Shown: piece by piece, positions 1 through 10,300 of the stretch
Layout: each line of letters starts with the position of its first letter
How positions within the stretch are numbered: position 1 is the stretch's first letter
Assembly (NCBI GenBank): GCA_017474045.1
Contig: JAFUHX010000017.1
Location: 22,280 to 86,279, forward strand
Reading direction: 5' to 3'
Origin: Clostridia bacterium
GTDB lineage: Bacteria; Bacillota; Clostridia; Oscillospirales; Acutalibacteraceae
DNA length: 64,000 nucleotides
Translations under genes and position numbers: made by a program
Notes under the pieces: model-generated
Told to the model about the DNA's origin: nothing
The model's input: only the letters and a program-made list of their open reading frames with translations
The model's database searches: none

Positions 1-230
1 TGAATGTTTCTCAAACAGAGGACCTTGTTGAAGAAACAATCAGACAAAAGAACAAGGGAAAACGCCACACGAAAAGAATGTTCAGCGACGTTAAAATCTT
101 TTTGAAAACCATCAGCAGCGCCGTTGAAACAATGCAAAGCGCAGGAATTAAGGCAAATTTTGAAAAGGAAGAAAACGAAAACAGCTTTGTTTATCATATT
201 ACAATTCCGAAAAACAATGTTTATCGCTGA
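1..230 (+). CDS. noc: Noc/ParB-family nucleoid occlusion protein, C-terminal 75 residues (5' truncated by window edge)
   Basis: The frame is open from base 3 and ends with TGA at 228-230. The visible tail reads NVSQTEDLVEETIRQ at its start and then a basic stretch (KNKGKRHTKRMF), followed by the helix-rich dimerisation tail typical of ParB/Noc proteins. The gene lies directly upstream of a parS site and parA-parB, which is the usual Firmicutes order (rsmG-noc-parA-parB). Noc coats DNA near its binding sites and blocks septum formation over the nucleoid; a second ParB-like function is equally possible. The DNA-binding part is outside the window, so Noc versus ParB cannot be decided from residues, only from gene order. 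Confidence 0.72.
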   Translation, partial: NVSQTEDLVEETIRQKNKGKRHTKRMFSDVKIFLKTISSAVETMQSAGIKANFEKEENENSFVYHITIPKNNVYR

Positions 231-281
231 AAAACCTTTCTTTTTATTGAAACAGACAACATCTCTCTCCAATACACACCG

Positions 282-319
282 ACACGAAGCCCCGGAATTT
301 TTCGGGGTTTCGTGTTGTT
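282..319 (+). terminator. Rho-independent terminator after noc-like gene
   Basis: ACACGAAGCCCCGGAA at 282-297 pairs with TTCGGGGTTTCGTGT at 301-315 around a very short loop, with one G-T pair and one bulge. The following T-rich bases run straight into the parS site. Confidence 0.75.
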
Positions 320-331
320 TCACGTGAAACA
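316..331. promoter_or_regulatory. parS centromere site (exact 16-bp match)
   Basis: TGTTTCACGTGAAACA is a perfect palindrome and matches the Firmicutes ParB-binding consensus TGTTNCACGTGAAACA. It lies between the noc-like gene and parA, where origin-proximal parS sites are often found. ParB would load here and spread. Confidence 0.95.
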
Positions 332-388
332 TTTCAGTTTTTTAACCGAAAGTCAGACAAAAAATGCAAAAAAATATGCTTAAGACTC

Positions 389-417
389 TTTAAAAAGAAG
401 AAATCTTGTGATATACT
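389..417 (+). promoter_or_regulatory. Likely parA-parB promoter
   Basis: TATACT at 412-417 is preceded by TG at 409-410, giving an extended -10. The -35 region TTTAAA at 389-394 is weak, with a 17-nt spacer. Transcription would start near 424, leaving a leader of about 65 nt. Confidence 0.6.
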
Positions 418-488
418 GTTAATCTCAGCGAATTTCGATGTTTATTTTCAATATAGATTACGCAATATATTTCTGAAAGGAGAAAGCC

Positions 489-1265
489 ATGGGAAAAACT
501 ATTGCAATAGTTAACCAGAAAGGCGGCGTTGGAAAAACAACCACAGCGGTCAATCTTGCGGCGGCAGTCGGAAAAAAGGGCTATAAAACCCTTCTTATAG
601 ATATTGACCCCCAAGGAAACACCACAAGCGGTCTTGGTTTTAACAAAAAAAAGATTTCAAAATCTTCCTATACCATGATAATCGGCGAGGCAACAGCCTC
701 AGAAGTAATTTTAAAAACAGCCTTTGAAAACCTTGATTTAATGCCTTCAGACATGAATCTTGCCGGAGCAGAAATTGAAATTGCCGAAATGGAGAACCGT
801 GCAGGAAGAATTAAGCTTGGCCTTGCGGAAATTAAAGAGAAATATGACTTTATTTTTCTCGATTGTCCGCCGTCGTTGGGGCTTATTACTGTTAACGCCC
901 TTGCAGCTGTTGACAGCGTTATTATTCCGATTCAATGTGAATACTATGCTCTCGAAGGGCTTTCACAGCTTATGAACACCATAAGACAGGTTAAAAAAAT
1001 ATATAATCCGCTTATTGATATTGAGGGAATTCTTCTGACAATGTTTGACGGAAGGCTCAACCTCACTCAGCAGGTTATGGGCGAGGTTAAAAAATATTTT
1101 CCCATGAAGGTTTATTCAACGGTAATTCCCCGAAATGTCAGGCTTTCAGAGGCACCATCCTTCGGACAACCCGTTTGTTACTACGACAAGGCTTCAAAGG
1201 GTGCTAAAGCCTATGATGAATATGCAAATGAATTTCTTTTAAAGAATAATAAACAGCCAAAATAA
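489..1265 (+). CDS. parA: ParA/Soj chromosome-partitioning ATPase
   Basis: This 258-aa protein is full length for chromosomal ParA/Soj. The deviant Walker A motif KGGVGKTT is at residues 11-18, the A' motif (IDIDPQGN) near residue 40 and the Walker B region (FLDCPPSLG) near residue 125. ATP-bound ParA dimers bind DNA nonspecifically, and ParB-parS complexes stimulate hydrolysis, which moves sister origins apart. A strong Shine-Dalgarno (GAAAGGAG) lies about 7 nt before the ATG. parB follows after a short gap, so the two are co-transcribed. The exact parS site upstream completes the system. Confidence 0.96.
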   Translation: MGKTIAIVNQKGGVGKTTTAVNLAAAVGKKGYKTLLIDIDPQGNTTSGLGFNKKKISKSSYTMIIGEATASEVILKTAFENLDLMPSDMNLAGAEIEIAEMENRAGRIKLGLAEIKEKYDFIFLDCPPSLGLITVNALAAVDSVIIPIQCEYYALEGLSQLMNTIRQVKKIYNPLIDIEGILLTMFDGRLNLTQQVMGEVKKYFPMKVYSTVIPRNVRLSEAPSFGQPVCYYDKASKGAKAYDEYANEFLLKNNKQPK

Positions 1266-1278
1266 AGGAGGAATGAAT

Positions 1279-2145
1279 ATGGCAGCCAAAAACAAAGGCG
1301 GTCTCGGAAAAGGTCTTGATGCCCTTATGTTCGACAATTCCACTCAGGAAGAAAACGAAGGCGCGTTAATGCTCAAAATTTATGAAATTGAGCCTAATGC
1401 CGATCAGCCGAGAAAAATTTTTGACGATGAGGCTCTGGCAGAGCTTTCAGACAGCATTGCTCAACACGGTGTTATTCAGCCCTTGCTTGTTCGTCCTCTC
1501 ACCGACGGCGGCTATCAGATAATTGCCGGCGAAAGAAGATGGCGCGCCGCAAGAATGGCAGGCCTTGAGGAAGTTCCCGTAATAGTGCGCGAAATTTCCG
1601 AAAGCGAAATTATGGAGCTTGCCCTTGTGGAAAATCTTCAAAGAGAAGACCTCAACCCCATTGAAGAGGCTGAAGGACTTCAAACACTTATTGAAATCTA
1701 TGGAATGACTCAGGAGGAGGCGGCAAAAAAGGTTGGAAAATCCCGCCCTGCAGTTGCAAACACCATGAGACTTCTTCTTCTTCCGAAGGAGGTTCTCGGG
1801 CTTGTTAAGGAATCAAAAATTTCTGCCGGCCACGCCAGAGCTCTTCTCGGTCTTTCAGACAACGAAAAAATCTGTCAGCTGGCAAAGGAAATCTGCAGTA
1901 AAGGCCTTTCTGTCAGAGACACAGAGCGATTGGTCAAATTCATGCTAAAAGACAGCGCTAAGAAAAAGAAGCCCGAGAAAAAGCGCGAAGTCTATTATGA
2001 CGAGGTTGAAATTGCCCTTTCAAACACCCTGGGAAGAACAGCCACCGTTCATGTTAATTCTGCAACGGGAAAAGGTTCACTGGAAATTGAATTTTACAGC
2101 AAAGAAGATCTTTCTAAGCTGATGAAGATTTTTAACAAAGAATAA
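1279..2145 (+). CDS. parB: ParB/Spo0J chromosome-partitioning protein
   Basis: The N-terminus has the basic GGLGKGLDALM segment used by ParB proteins to activate ParA. A ParB N-terminal domain follows with the CTP-binding GERRWRA motif near residue 80, ENLQREDLNPIEEA, and then the helix-turn-helix region (about residues 135-170). It binds parS and slides as a CTP-dependent clamp. An ATG also exists at 1273, but AGGAGG at 1266-1271 is only 1 nt from it and 7 nt from the ATG at 1279, so the second start is preferred (288 aa). serS follows after 14 nt, which suggests readthrough. Confidence 0.95.
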   Translation: MAAKNKGGLGKGLDALMFDNSTQEENEGALMLKIYEIEPNADQPRKIFDDEALAELSDSIAQHGVIQPLLVRPLTDGGYQIIAGERRWRAARMAGLEEVPVIVREISESEIMELALVENLQREDLNPIEEAEGLQTLIEIYGMTQEEAAKKVGKSRPAVANTMRLLLLPKEVLGLVKESKISAGHARALLGLSDNEKICQLAKEICSKGLSVRDTERLVKFMLKDSAKKKKPEKKREVYYDEVEIALSNTLGRTATVHVNSATGKGSLEIEFYSKEDLSKLMKIFNKE

Positions 2146-2159
2146 AGGAGTTTTGAGAA

Positions 2160-3428
2160 ATGTTAGATATTAAGCTTATAAGAGAAAATCCTGAAATGGT
2201 AAAGGCTGCAATGAAAACAAGAAACAAAGACATGGATGCCCTTGTTGATGAAATTCTTGAAATTGACGCAAAACGCCGCGAGCTTGCCGCTAAAAGAGAT
2301 GCCCTCAAGGCTGAACAGAACGCCGCAAGCAAACAGATTCCCGCAATTAAGAAGGCAGGCGGAGATATCAGCGAAATAATGGCAAAAATGAATGAAGTCA
2401 AGGCCGCAATCAAGGCTGACGAGGATGAGCTTGCCGCCCTTGAAGCAAGACAGAAAACAATTATTTATGAATTCCCCAACATACCCAACGAAACAACACC
2501 TATAGGAAAAGACGACAGCCAGAATGTTGAAATTCGCCGTTGGGGCGAGCCCAAAAAGTTTGATTTTGAGCCTAAGGCACACTGGGATCTCGGTGAAGCT
2601 TTGGGAATTCTTGACCCGGAAACAGCCGCAAAGGTAACCGGCGCACGTTTTCATTTCTATAAGGGCTTAGGCGCAAGACTTGAGCGCTCAATAATCAACT
2701 TCTTTTTAAATACCCACACAGCCCATGGCTACACAGAGGTTTTCCCTCCCTTTATGGTTAACCGCGCCTCAATGACAGGAACAGGTCAGCTTCCCAAGTT
2801 TGAAGAAGACGCTTTTAAGCTCACTAATGACTATTTCCTCATTCCCACAGCCGAAGTTCCCGTAACAAATATGCACAGAGACGAAATTCTGGACGGAAGC
2901 AAGCTCCCCATCAGCTACTGCGCCTATTCAGCTTGCTTCAGAGCTGAGGCAGGAAGCGCCGGAAGAGACACCAGAGGTCTTATCAGACAGCATCAGTTCA
3001 ACAAGGTTGAGCTTGTTAAGTTCACCAAGCCTGAAGAAAGCTACGCTGAGCTTGAAAAGCTGACCAACGACGCTGAAAGAGTTCTTCAGCTTCTCGGTCT
3101 TCCCTACAGAGTTGTTGCTCTTTGCAGCGGTGACATCGGCTTCTCTTCAGCCAAGACCTATGACATTGAAGTCTGGATGCCTTCCTACAACAGATATGTT
3201 GAAATTTCCTCCTGCTCAGACTTTGAAGATTTCCAGGCAAGAAGAGCTTCAATCAGATATAAAGACGACGCAAAAGACAAGGCAAAGCTTGTTCACACTC
3301 TTAACGGTTCAGGTGTTGCAATCGGAAGAACCGTTGCCGCAATTCTTGAAAACTATCAGAATGCAGACGGAACAGTAACAATTCCCGAAGCTCTTGTTCC
3401 ATATATGGGAACAGAAGTTATTGAATAA
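2160..3428 (+). CDS. serS: Serine--tRNA ligase
   Basis: The 422-aa length is normal for SerRS. The N-terminal coiled-coil arm that grips the long variable arm of tRNA-Ser covers roughly residues 25-110. The class II catalytic core follows, with motif 2 ([15 protein letters not shown]) and motif 3 ([10 protein letters not shown]). It charges tRNA-Ser with serine using ATP. The gene follows parB by 14 nt with AAAGGAG as ribosome-binding site. No T-box leader fits in that gap, so it is not separately T-box controlled here. Its place after parB is common in Clostridia. Confidence 0.97.
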   Translation: MLDIKLIRENPEMVKAAMKTRNKDMDALVDEILEIDAKRRELAAKRDALKAEQNAASKQIPAIKKAGGDISEIMAKMNEVKAAIKADEDELAALEARQKTIIYEFPNIPNETTPIGKDDSQNVEIRRWGEPKKFDFEPKAHWDLGEALGILDPETAAKVTGARFHFYKGLGARLERSIINFFLNTHTAHGYTEVFPPFMVNRASMTGTGQLPKFEEDAFKLTNDYFLIPTAEVPVTNMHRDEILDGSKLPISYCAYSACFRAEAGSAGRDTRGLIRQHQFNKVELVKFTKPEESYAELEKLTNDAERVLQLLGLPYRVVALCSGDIGFSSAKTYDIEVWMPSYNRYVEISSCSDFEDFQARRASIRYKDDAKDKAKLVHTLNGSGVAIGRTVAAILENYQNADGTVTIPEALVPYMGTEVIE

Positions 3429-3460
3429 AAAACACAAAATCGGAAATAGGGAAAAAAATA

Positions 3461-3670
3461 GAAATGTGAAATGACAAATCAGAAATGACCTAAATAAAGA
3501 ATTTCAATTTCAAAATTTCTCGTTTCTGAAAACCAATTTTTATTTAAGGACACAAAAAGAGAAAAAGGAAAACAGGAATGAAACTCTCTCTTTTCTTTCT
3601 CATTGAGGAAAAAGAAAATCACAAAGAGAACCCCGACCTATACGTCATTTCTCATTTCTAATTTCTCATT
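3461..3670. repeat. Intergenic element with imperfect terminal inverted repeats (MITE-like)
   Basis: The serS-glyA gap contains GAAATGTGAAATGAC and CAGAAATGACC on the left and, on the right, GTCATTTCTCATTTCTAAT followed by TTCTCATT. The right block reverse-complemented is a similar series of GAAATGA words, so the ends form a roughly 30-bp imperfect inverted repeat about 210 bp apart. The interior is AT/purine rich with no coding frame. This fits a small non-autonomous element or a long-range stem, but no target-site duplication is clear. Confidence 0.35.
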
Positions 3671-3707
3671 ATATTAAATTTATTTCAACAACAAAGGAGA
3701 CAGAAAG

Positions 3708-4958
3708 ATGTATTCAAACTTACAAAACTCAATTGGCCTTGTGGCTGAAACCGATAAAGCTGTTGCAGACGCTATGGCTCTTGAACTTAAGCGTCAGCAA
3801 ACAAAAATTGAGCTTATTGCTTCAGAAAACATTGTTTCACCTGCAGTTATGGCTGCAATGGGAAGCGTTCTGACAAACAAATATGCCGAAGGCTACCCCG
3901 GAAAAAGATATTACGGCGGCTGCGAGTGCGTTGATATTGTTGAAAACATTGCTATTGAAAGAGCAAAAGAGCTTTTCGGCGCTGAATACGCCAATGTTCA
4001 GCCTCACTCCGGTTCTCAGGCAAACCTTGCTGTTTATTCTGCTTTTCTTCAGCCCGGCGACACCGTTCTCGGAATGAGCCTTGCTGAAGGCGGCCATCTC
4101 TCCCACGGTTCACCTGTTAACGCCAGCGGTATTCTTTATAACTTCGTTTCATACGGTGTTGATTCAAGCGGCTTTATTGATTACGACAAGGTCAGAGAAA
4201 TTGCTCTGGAATGTAAGCCGAAGATGATTGTTGCCGGCGCTTCAGCTTATGCAAGAACAATCGACTTCAAGCGTATGGGCGAAATTGCCAAAGAGGTCGG
4301 CGCATATTTTATGGTTGATATTGCCCACATTGCAGGTCTTGTTGCCGCAGGACTTCATCCCTCACCCGTTCCCTATGCAGACGTTGTTACAACAACAACC
4401 CACAAGACTCTTCGCGGACCCAGAGGCGGACTTATTCTTGCCAAGGCAGAATATGAAAAGCAGCTTAATAAAGCTATTTTCCCGGGAAATCAGGGCGGCC
4501 CCCTTATGCACACAATTGCTGCTAAGGCAGTCTGCTTCGGTGAAGCACTCAGCGATGAATTCAAGGCATATCAGAATCAGGTTATTCTCAACTGCCGCGC
4601 TCTTGCCGAAGGTCTTATCAAACGCGGAATTGACCTTGTTTCAGGCGGAACCGATAACCACCTTTGTCTTCTTGACCTTCGCTCAATCGGAATTACCGGA
4701 AAAGAGCTTGAGCGCCGCCTTGACGAAGTTAATATTACAACAAACAAAAACGCAATTCCCAATGACCCCGAAAAGCCCTTTGTTACAAGCGGCATAAGAC
4801 TTGGCTCAGCTGCCGTTACAACAAGAGGACTCAAGGAAGAGGATATGGATAAAATTGCAGAGCTGATTTATCTTGCCGCAACCGATTTCGACGCTAAGAA
4901 GGAATATATTATTTCAGAGGTTGAAGCAATCTGCAAGAAATATCCGCTTTATGAATAA
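3708..4958 (+). CDS. glyA: Serine hydroxymethyltransferase
   Basis: This 416-aa protein is a complete SHMT. It contains the early IELIASEN segment, the [13 protein letters not shown] substrate/PLP region and [14 protein letters not shown], whose lysine forms the Schiff base with pyridoxal phosphate. It interconverts serine and glycine with tetrahydrofolate and supplies one-carbon units. The ribosome-binding site AAAGGAGA lies about 8 nt before the ATG. It follows serS at 280 bp and ends before a clear terminator, so it may have its own promoter in the gap. Confidence 0.98.
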   Translation: MYSNLQNSIGLVAETDKAVADAMALELKRQQTKIELIASENIVSPAVMAAMGSVLTNKYAEGYPGKRYYGGCECVDIVENIAIERAKELFGAEYANVQPHSGSQANLAVYSAFLQPGDTVLGMSLAEGGHLSHGSPVNASGILYNFVSYGVDSSGFIDYDKVREIALECKPKMIVAGASAYARTIDFKRMGEIAKEVGAYFMVDIAHIAGLVAAGLHPSPVPYADVVTTTTHKTLRGPRGGLILAKAEYEKQLNKAIFPGNQGGPLMHTIAAKAVCFGEALSDEFKAYQNQVILNCRALAEGLIKRGIDLVSGGTDNHLCLLDLRSIGITGKELERRLDEVNITTNKNAIPNDPEKPFVTSGIRLGSAAVTTRGLKEEDMDKIAELIYLAATDFDAKKEYIISEVEAICKKYPLYE

Positions 4959-4974
4959 AATAACCACTTAATAT

Positions 4975-5000
4975 GGGCGACCGTTTTCGGCCGCCCTTCT
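4975..5000 (+). terminator. Terminator after glyA
   Basis: GGGCGACCG pairs with CGGCCGCCC around TTTT, with one mismatch. The following T-run is short (TTCT), so termination may be partial. Confidence 0.6.
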
Positions 5001-5029
5001 GCTGATAATAGAGAAAAAGGGGTGTTTTT

Positions 5030-6277
5030 TTGAAAAAGGTTAAAAGCTTTTTTTCTGACCATAAGCTGAGTCTTTTCTTTTTCGGCTTTCTGATGGCGTA
5101 TAGCTTTGTTATTTCAGGAAATCTCGGTCTTTGGAAGGTTGACTCAATTACCTATTCTTTTCATGTTGTTGATTTTTCAATTGGTTTTTGCACAAAGCTT
5201 TTGCCGGGGGCTGTTTGCAATTTTTTGTTTGACGAAATAACAGAAAACAAAATTTCAATTTATCTGACGGTTTTAATTGCAATCTGCTTCTTTTTAATCG
5301 GAGTATTGCTTGAAAAAATAATTAAAGAAACCGATAAGGCTTTCAGAAAAACTCTTTTTATTTTAATTATGTTTTTCTTAACGGGGCCTGCAACCTTTTC
5401 AATTTATACCGATGCTTTTTGTTGGCTCGATTTTTATTGGCTTTTTGCGGCGGTTATTGCGCTGCTCCTTCTTATTAAAAAACAGCTTTATTTTTTAATT
5501 GTTCCTTTGATGTTGGCAACGGTAATGGTTCATTTTGCTTCCATACTTTGCTATATTCCTTTTGTTTGCATTATTATGCTTTATAAAATTTCAGAAACGG
5601 TCAATAAAAAAGAAAAAGCTTATTTATGGATTGTCTGGACAGCAACAGTTGTTTCGGCATTGGGCCTCAGCTTATACATGGCTGTTTATGAAACAGAACA
5701 CGTGAAAATGACAATGGAAGAAATGAACGAGCTTCTTCTTTCAAGAGGTGTTGATGATTTTAAATATTATGATTTCTCTTTTTTCAGAGATCAGGTTGCC
5801 GACAAAATGCCGGAATACTATACTCCTGAAACAGAGGGCCTCGTTCTTAACATTGATATGACTCAGTCTCCGGTTAAAATTCTGATTGACATGATTTATC
5901 AACAAATGGCAACAACACTTATTCAGGCTTCGGCTAAAGGAGACTACAAATTTTATATTATCCTTTTGCCGCTTGTTATTTTTATCTATAAGCAGCTTTC
6001 AATTTTGTTTAAGCTCAGCTCAGGTCAACACCTGAAAAGATTTTCAATGTTCTGCGCCGGAGCTTTGCTTTTGGTAACCTTGTTTTTCGGAATTATTTTT
6101 TCAACCGACACAATTCGCTGGATTTCTCATTCCTTTACTCCTTTTTTTGCCTTTTTTCTTTATGCGTTTTATAAAGAAGGAGAAGAATATAAAGCTGCGG
6201 TTGAAAACTCCTTGAAAAAAATTCCCCAAAAGGTTGCAATTTGCTATCTGGCAATCTATTCCATTTCAGTCAACTGA
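5030..6277 (+). CDS. Uncharacterised multi-pass membrane protein
   Basis: I do not recognise this 415-aa protein. It starts with TTG at 5030, after AAAAAGGGG. It has an N-terminal membrane segment, a run of hydrophobic segments between about residues 75 and 215, a hydrophilic outside-type loop of about 80 residues (roughly 220-300, rich in E, D, Y and M) and further hydrophobic segments up to about residue 385. The layout resembles clostridial polytopic proteins of the glycosyltransferase-C or EpsG kind, but no catalytic motif is visible. A second membrane protein follows after 28 nt, so the pair is probably an operon. The next gene encodes an exported surface protein, but this may be coincidence. 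Confidence 0.7.
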   Translation: MKKVKSFFSDHKLSLFFFGFLMAYSFVISGNLGLWKVDSITYSFHVVDFSIGFCTKLLPGAVCNFLFDEITENKISIYLTVLIAICFFLIGVLLEKIIKETDKAFRKTLFILIMFFLTGPATFSIYTDAFCWLDFYWLFAAVIALLLLIKKQLYFLIVPLMLATVMVHFASILCYIPFVCIIMLYKISETVNKKEKAYLWIVWTATVVSALGLSLYMAVYETEHVKMTMEEMNELLLSRGVDDFKYYDFSFFRDQVADKMPEYYTPETEGLVLNIDMTQSPVKILIDMIYQQMATTLIQASAKGDYKFYIILLPLVIFIYKQLSILFKLSSGQHLKRFSMFCAGALLLVTLFFGIIFSTDTIRWISHSFTPFFAFFLYAFYKEGEEYKAAVENSLKKIPQKVAICYLAIYSISVN

Positions 6278-6305
6278 TTTTAATTAATAAGGAAAAGGTT
6301 AATTT

Positions 6306-7037
6306 ATGAAAAAAACATTTGTTAAAAATCTGCTTTGGTTTTTATTGCTGTTTGTTGCCTGGATTCTCCCTTGCTTCGAAATGAAAATTTTTAAAGAGAC
6401 CTATGTTTATTTTTCTGCCTTTTGTTTAAGCGTGGTGCTGATTTTTTTTTCAAAGAAAAAATGGCTTTCCATTGTGGGCGTAACTGTTATATCGGCAGCA
6501 ACGGCGATTTTCAGCTTTAAATATTTGTTTCTGGTTCTTCCCGTTGTTCTTTTGGTTTTTGCCCACAGAGAAGCCACACAAAATAAATCAGCGGAAGGAC
6601 TCAGTCAGGCTTTTTCAACCTTAAGCCTGATGCTTTTTGCAGGGCAGGTTATTTTGGGCTTTGTTTCTTACTCAGCTGAAAATGTTCACAAAGTGCAAAA
6701 TATTTTTCTTGCGTTTAAGGTAATGATTTTCTTTATGGGACTTTTTTCTTTGCTGTTGGTTTCAGCTTCAGAGAAAAAACAAGGAAAGAGCGATAAAAAA
6801 GAAAAAGAAAAAAAGCTCGCGTTGAAAATGGTTTATTCAGTTTCTCTGGCAGGAGCTTTGGTGTCAGTCTGGTCTTTTTATTCTTTATATAGCTATGAAA
6901 TTCAGTCGCCACAAACAGAATTTATTTTTTGGTTCCTCTATGTTGTGGCAATGACCGCAAATAAAGATCCATATATAGAAGTTTTTCTTCAAAAGCTCTC
7001 TGAAAAAACCGAAAAATTCCTTTCGGGAGCAAAATAA
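6306..7037 (+). CDS. Uncharacterised membrane protein (about six to seven TM segments)
   Basis: The 243-aa product is almost entirely hydrophobic. A Lys-rich cytoplasmic-type loop (residues about 155-175) separates an N-terminal block of about five segments from two C-terminal segments. AAGGAAAAGG lies upstream of the ATG and the gap to the previous gene is 28 nt, so they are probably co-transcribed. No family motif is recognised. The pair is AT-rich compared with the neighbouring housekeeping genes. Confidence 0.68.
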   Translation: MKKTFVKNLLWFLLLFVAWILPCFEMKIFKETYVYFSAFCLSVVLIFFSKKKWLSIVGVTVISAATAIFSFKYLFLVLPVVLLVFAHREATQNKSAEGLSQAFSTLSLMLFAGQVILGFVSYSAENVHKVQNIFLAFKVMIFFMGLFSLLLVSASEKKQGKSDKKEKEKKLALKMVYSVSLAGALVSVWSFYSLYSYEIQSPQTEFIFWFLYVVAMTANKDPYIEVFLQKLSEKTEKFLSGAK

Positions 7038-7139
7038 ACCTGAATTTAAAAATTCCGTCAAAATTAACAAAGACAAACACCGTTTTTTTTACACATGAAA
7101 CAAAGTTTTAATATTATTTAAAGAAATCTCTTTTCTTTC

Positions 7140-7169
7140 TTGACTTTCTTGATTTCAGAATGATATACT
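7140..7169 (+). promoter_or_regulatory. Promoter of the 2374-aa surface protein gene
   Basis: TTGACT at 7140-7145 and TATACT at 7164-7169 are separated by 18 nt. Predicted transcription start is near 7176, giving a leader of about 190 nt. The 100 bases before it (7038-7139) are AT-rich and show nothing else. Confidence 0.75.
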
Positions 7170-7183
7170 GATACCAACTAAAA

Positions 7184-7280
7184 GTGTCTCATCAGGTCTT
7201 TTTATGCCCTTTTTTCTTTTTACGCTAACAGCCGAGGTCAACGGTTGGTAGGAAGAAAAGCGGAGTTCAAGGGCTTTTTG
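7184..7280 (+). ncRNA. Structured 5' leader RNA (candidate cis-regulatory element)
   Basis: The leader contains nested complementary segments. GCCCTT at 7206-7211 pairs with AAGGGC at 7269-7274, CGCT at 7223-7226 with AGCG at 7259-7262, and CCG with CGG around AGGTCAA inside. The outer helix is followed by TTTTT. AGG at 7194-7196 could instead pair with CCT at 7208-7210, so two folds compete for the CCC block. The first 32 nt from GTGTCTC match the leader of the 10,263-aa gene at 23 positions without gaps, with the same 14-nt distance from the -10 box. It matches no riboswitch class that I can recall. Confidence 0.5.
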
Positions 7281-7287
7281 GAGCACT

Positions 7288-7332
7288 CACGAAAAAGAAA
7301 AACACAGCTCGGGGCTGTCTTTTTCGTGTTTT
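7288..7332 (+). terminator. Attenuator-like hairpin just upstream of the surface protein RBS
   Basis: CACGAAAAAG at 7288-7297 pairs with CTTTTTCGTG at 7319-7328 (10 bp), with ACAGC/GCTGT above it and TTTT after it. It lies inside the leader, after the structured RNA and before AAGGAGG, so it could end transcription early instead of closing an upstream gene. Confidence 0.55.
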
Positions 7333-7365
7333 ACGGTTAATTTTTCTTAAGGAGGATTTTTACTT

Positions 7366-10300
7366 ATGAAAAAACAAATCAAAAAGAGTATGTCTCTTTT
7401 CCTTGCAGTTTTAATGCTTCTTTCCTCATGGGTGTGGTTTGCACCTGAGAAGGCTGAAGCAGCAACTACTCAGTATTATGTTAAGTTTACTTCAAACGTT
7501 ACCAATACCGGTGACGAAAACAGCGGAACTAAGCTTACTATTGACTGGAAAGATACCAACGGAACAAGCGGCGGCTCCACCGGCTCAAAGGTTGTTACCT
7601 TCAGCCAGCAGGGCTGGGATGGTCAGACAACCATTTGGGAAGGTATGATTGACGGCTTCCCCACCAAGGTTACATTTAATATGTTCCTTGACTCAACAAG
7701 AAAAGAACGTCATGAAAACTTTTGTCTTTATGTTGGTTCATCAGCTGAAACCTGTACTACCAATGTTATTACAAGTGATAACTACGGATTCTCAGGTAGC
7801 GCGAATACATTCAGCAAGTCTGTAAACTCCTCCGCTTATCCTAAATTTACAACAGTTTCATCTGTTGCCGGTATTGAAGCAGGAACTCTTAACAAGCTTG
7901 CTAACGGCGCAACAATTACAAAAACAGCAGCTATCAACGGCGCTAAAGACCAGTACGGTGTTGCTTGGGTTGGTTCACTTCCTACAAGCGGCTTCAGCTA
8001 TGCTCTTAAGAACGCTGAAGGCGGAGCTATCAGCTCAACCTATGCTTCTGTTTCAGGAACAGGCTCAACTGCAACAGTTAAGCTTAACGATGACCTTCAG
8101 AAGCTCTTCCCCAACACCAAAAGCGGAACAATCTATCTTCACGCTACATACGGCGGAACAACCGTTACAAGTAACGTTAAGTTTGATAACCCCGAATACA
8201 CAATGACCTTCCACGCAAACGGAGGTAAAATCGGTGCTGACGACAGCTCTGCTACTGATACAGTTACAATGGGCGGTACCGACAGCAAGATGTTCTATGA
8301 CTCTGTTATCGGCAAGTCTCCTGCATACAGAGTAAAAGACGGCTATGAGTTTAAGGGCTTCTATTCAACAAAGAATGCTGATGCAGCAGGTCGTACTGCT
8401 TCCTTCAGCGGAACAGAGTTTAAAGACGGTGAAACAAAGGTTGACGCAAACGGCGACAAGACCTGGTACGCTGCATGGCAGGCACGTCCCCTTACTGCAA
8501 CTTTCGTAACAGCTGATAACCAGCTTATCGGTACTCTTGAAGGTCGTTACAACAACAATCTTGCCGCAACAAATATGTATAACGGTCTCAGCGGTGTTAA
8601 CGCTGCTCTTAAAGCCGCTTATGACGCTAACGGCGGAAAAGGTGTAACATGGAACGGTAGCAACGAGCCTGTTTATACAGACGGCTCCAACACATATACC
8701 TTCTCTCATTGGAGAATTATTAAAGCTTATAACGACAGTGTTGTTGACGGCGACGAAAAAACAAACCTTCAGGGCGACGTAACATTCCAGGCTGTTTATA
8801 CCAAGGCTGACGCTGCAAAATACAGCGTAAAATTCTATGACGGAAACGGCAACGTTATAAACGACGCCTCAAATAAATCAGACTACAGCTTCAGAGACGA
8901 TGTTATTCTTCCTTCAACTGAACCCACAAAGGCTCAGGACGATAAATATGAATATGAATTTATCGGTTGGGCAAAGAACATCGGAAAGAACTTCTATGCT
9001 GTTGACGAAAACAACCAGGACGAAAACGGCGCTGTAATTTCCTACACCGCAAAAGAAGCCGCTGAATTCACAGTTAGAGGCGACGCTTCTTATGTTCCCG
9101 TTTTCAGAACGATTCCCCGTGAATATAGCGTAACCTTCAACTACAAAGTTGACGGCGGAGCAACCGAAAGCGTAACTGTTGACGGTTATCATTGGCTTGA
9201 CGGCGTTTCAATGCCCGAAGAAATCAAAGATAACTATACTTCAGGCGGCTACAGATATTATATCGACGGCTGGAAAGTCGGTTCAAACGCAACCAAGAAA
9301 CAGCTTGATGATATTTCTGTTAACGGTAACCTTACTCTTACTGCAACCTACGGCGCAGGTAAACCTGCTGTTTACACAATCAATTTCTATGATAAAGACG
9401 GCAACCACCTCAACGCTGGTTCTAATCAATATTCCCATAACAGCGTTGTTACAGCTCCCGAAGTAGAACAGACAATCGACACCGATGATTCTCTTTATAC
9501 CTTTGTTGCTTTCAAAGATGCAAACGGAAACACCTATGCACAAACAGCAACCGGAGACGCTGAATACACAGCTGAATACACAAAGAAAGATTATGCTGAC
9601 ATTTCTTTCTATAACTACGACGGAACTCTTATCTATTCACTTGACGGAAAAGAAAACTCAATTTTTGTTGGTGACAAAGTTCCCGTTTATGATGAAGAAG
9701 CCTATAAGCTTCCCGAAAGAGCAACTGACCCCGTTGGTTCCTATAACTTCACAGGTTGGGCTGACTCACTGGGCAACGAAGTTATTCCCGGAACAGATTC
9801 TCTCACCGGCGACACCTATCTCTATGCTCAGTTTGAAACTGTTTATAAAAATTACACAGTAAAATTCCTCAACGATGACGGAACAGAATATTCAGTTGGA
9901 CCCTATCACTACGGTGACCCCGTTGCAATTCCCGAAGAAAATCCCACAAAGGCAGCTGACGAAACCTATACCTATAGCTTCAGAGCATGGGATCCCGAGG
10001 TTGAAGAAGTTTGCTATAAAGACGCAACCTACACCGCAACCTACAGAAGATCTTATAACTACTATAAGGTAACATGGTTAAATGACAGCAAACAGGTTGC
10101 AACAGCAGCAAACTATATCTATAACGAAAAGATTCAGCAGGCTCCCACACCTGTTCCCACTCAGCTCGGTTCTGCAAATGAAGGCTATTCATACGTAATT
10201 GACCAGTGGATCAGATGCGACAAAAACGGCAACGCTATCTTAGACGGTGAAGGCAATCAGATTGTTTATCACCGTGGTGACAGAATGCCCGCTGAAGAAC

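Noticed and set aside
3429-3707. T-box or other leader upstream of glyA
   Set aside because: No T-box AGGGTGG-type motif or terminator/antiterminator pair is visible; the gap is explained better by the inverted-repeat element.
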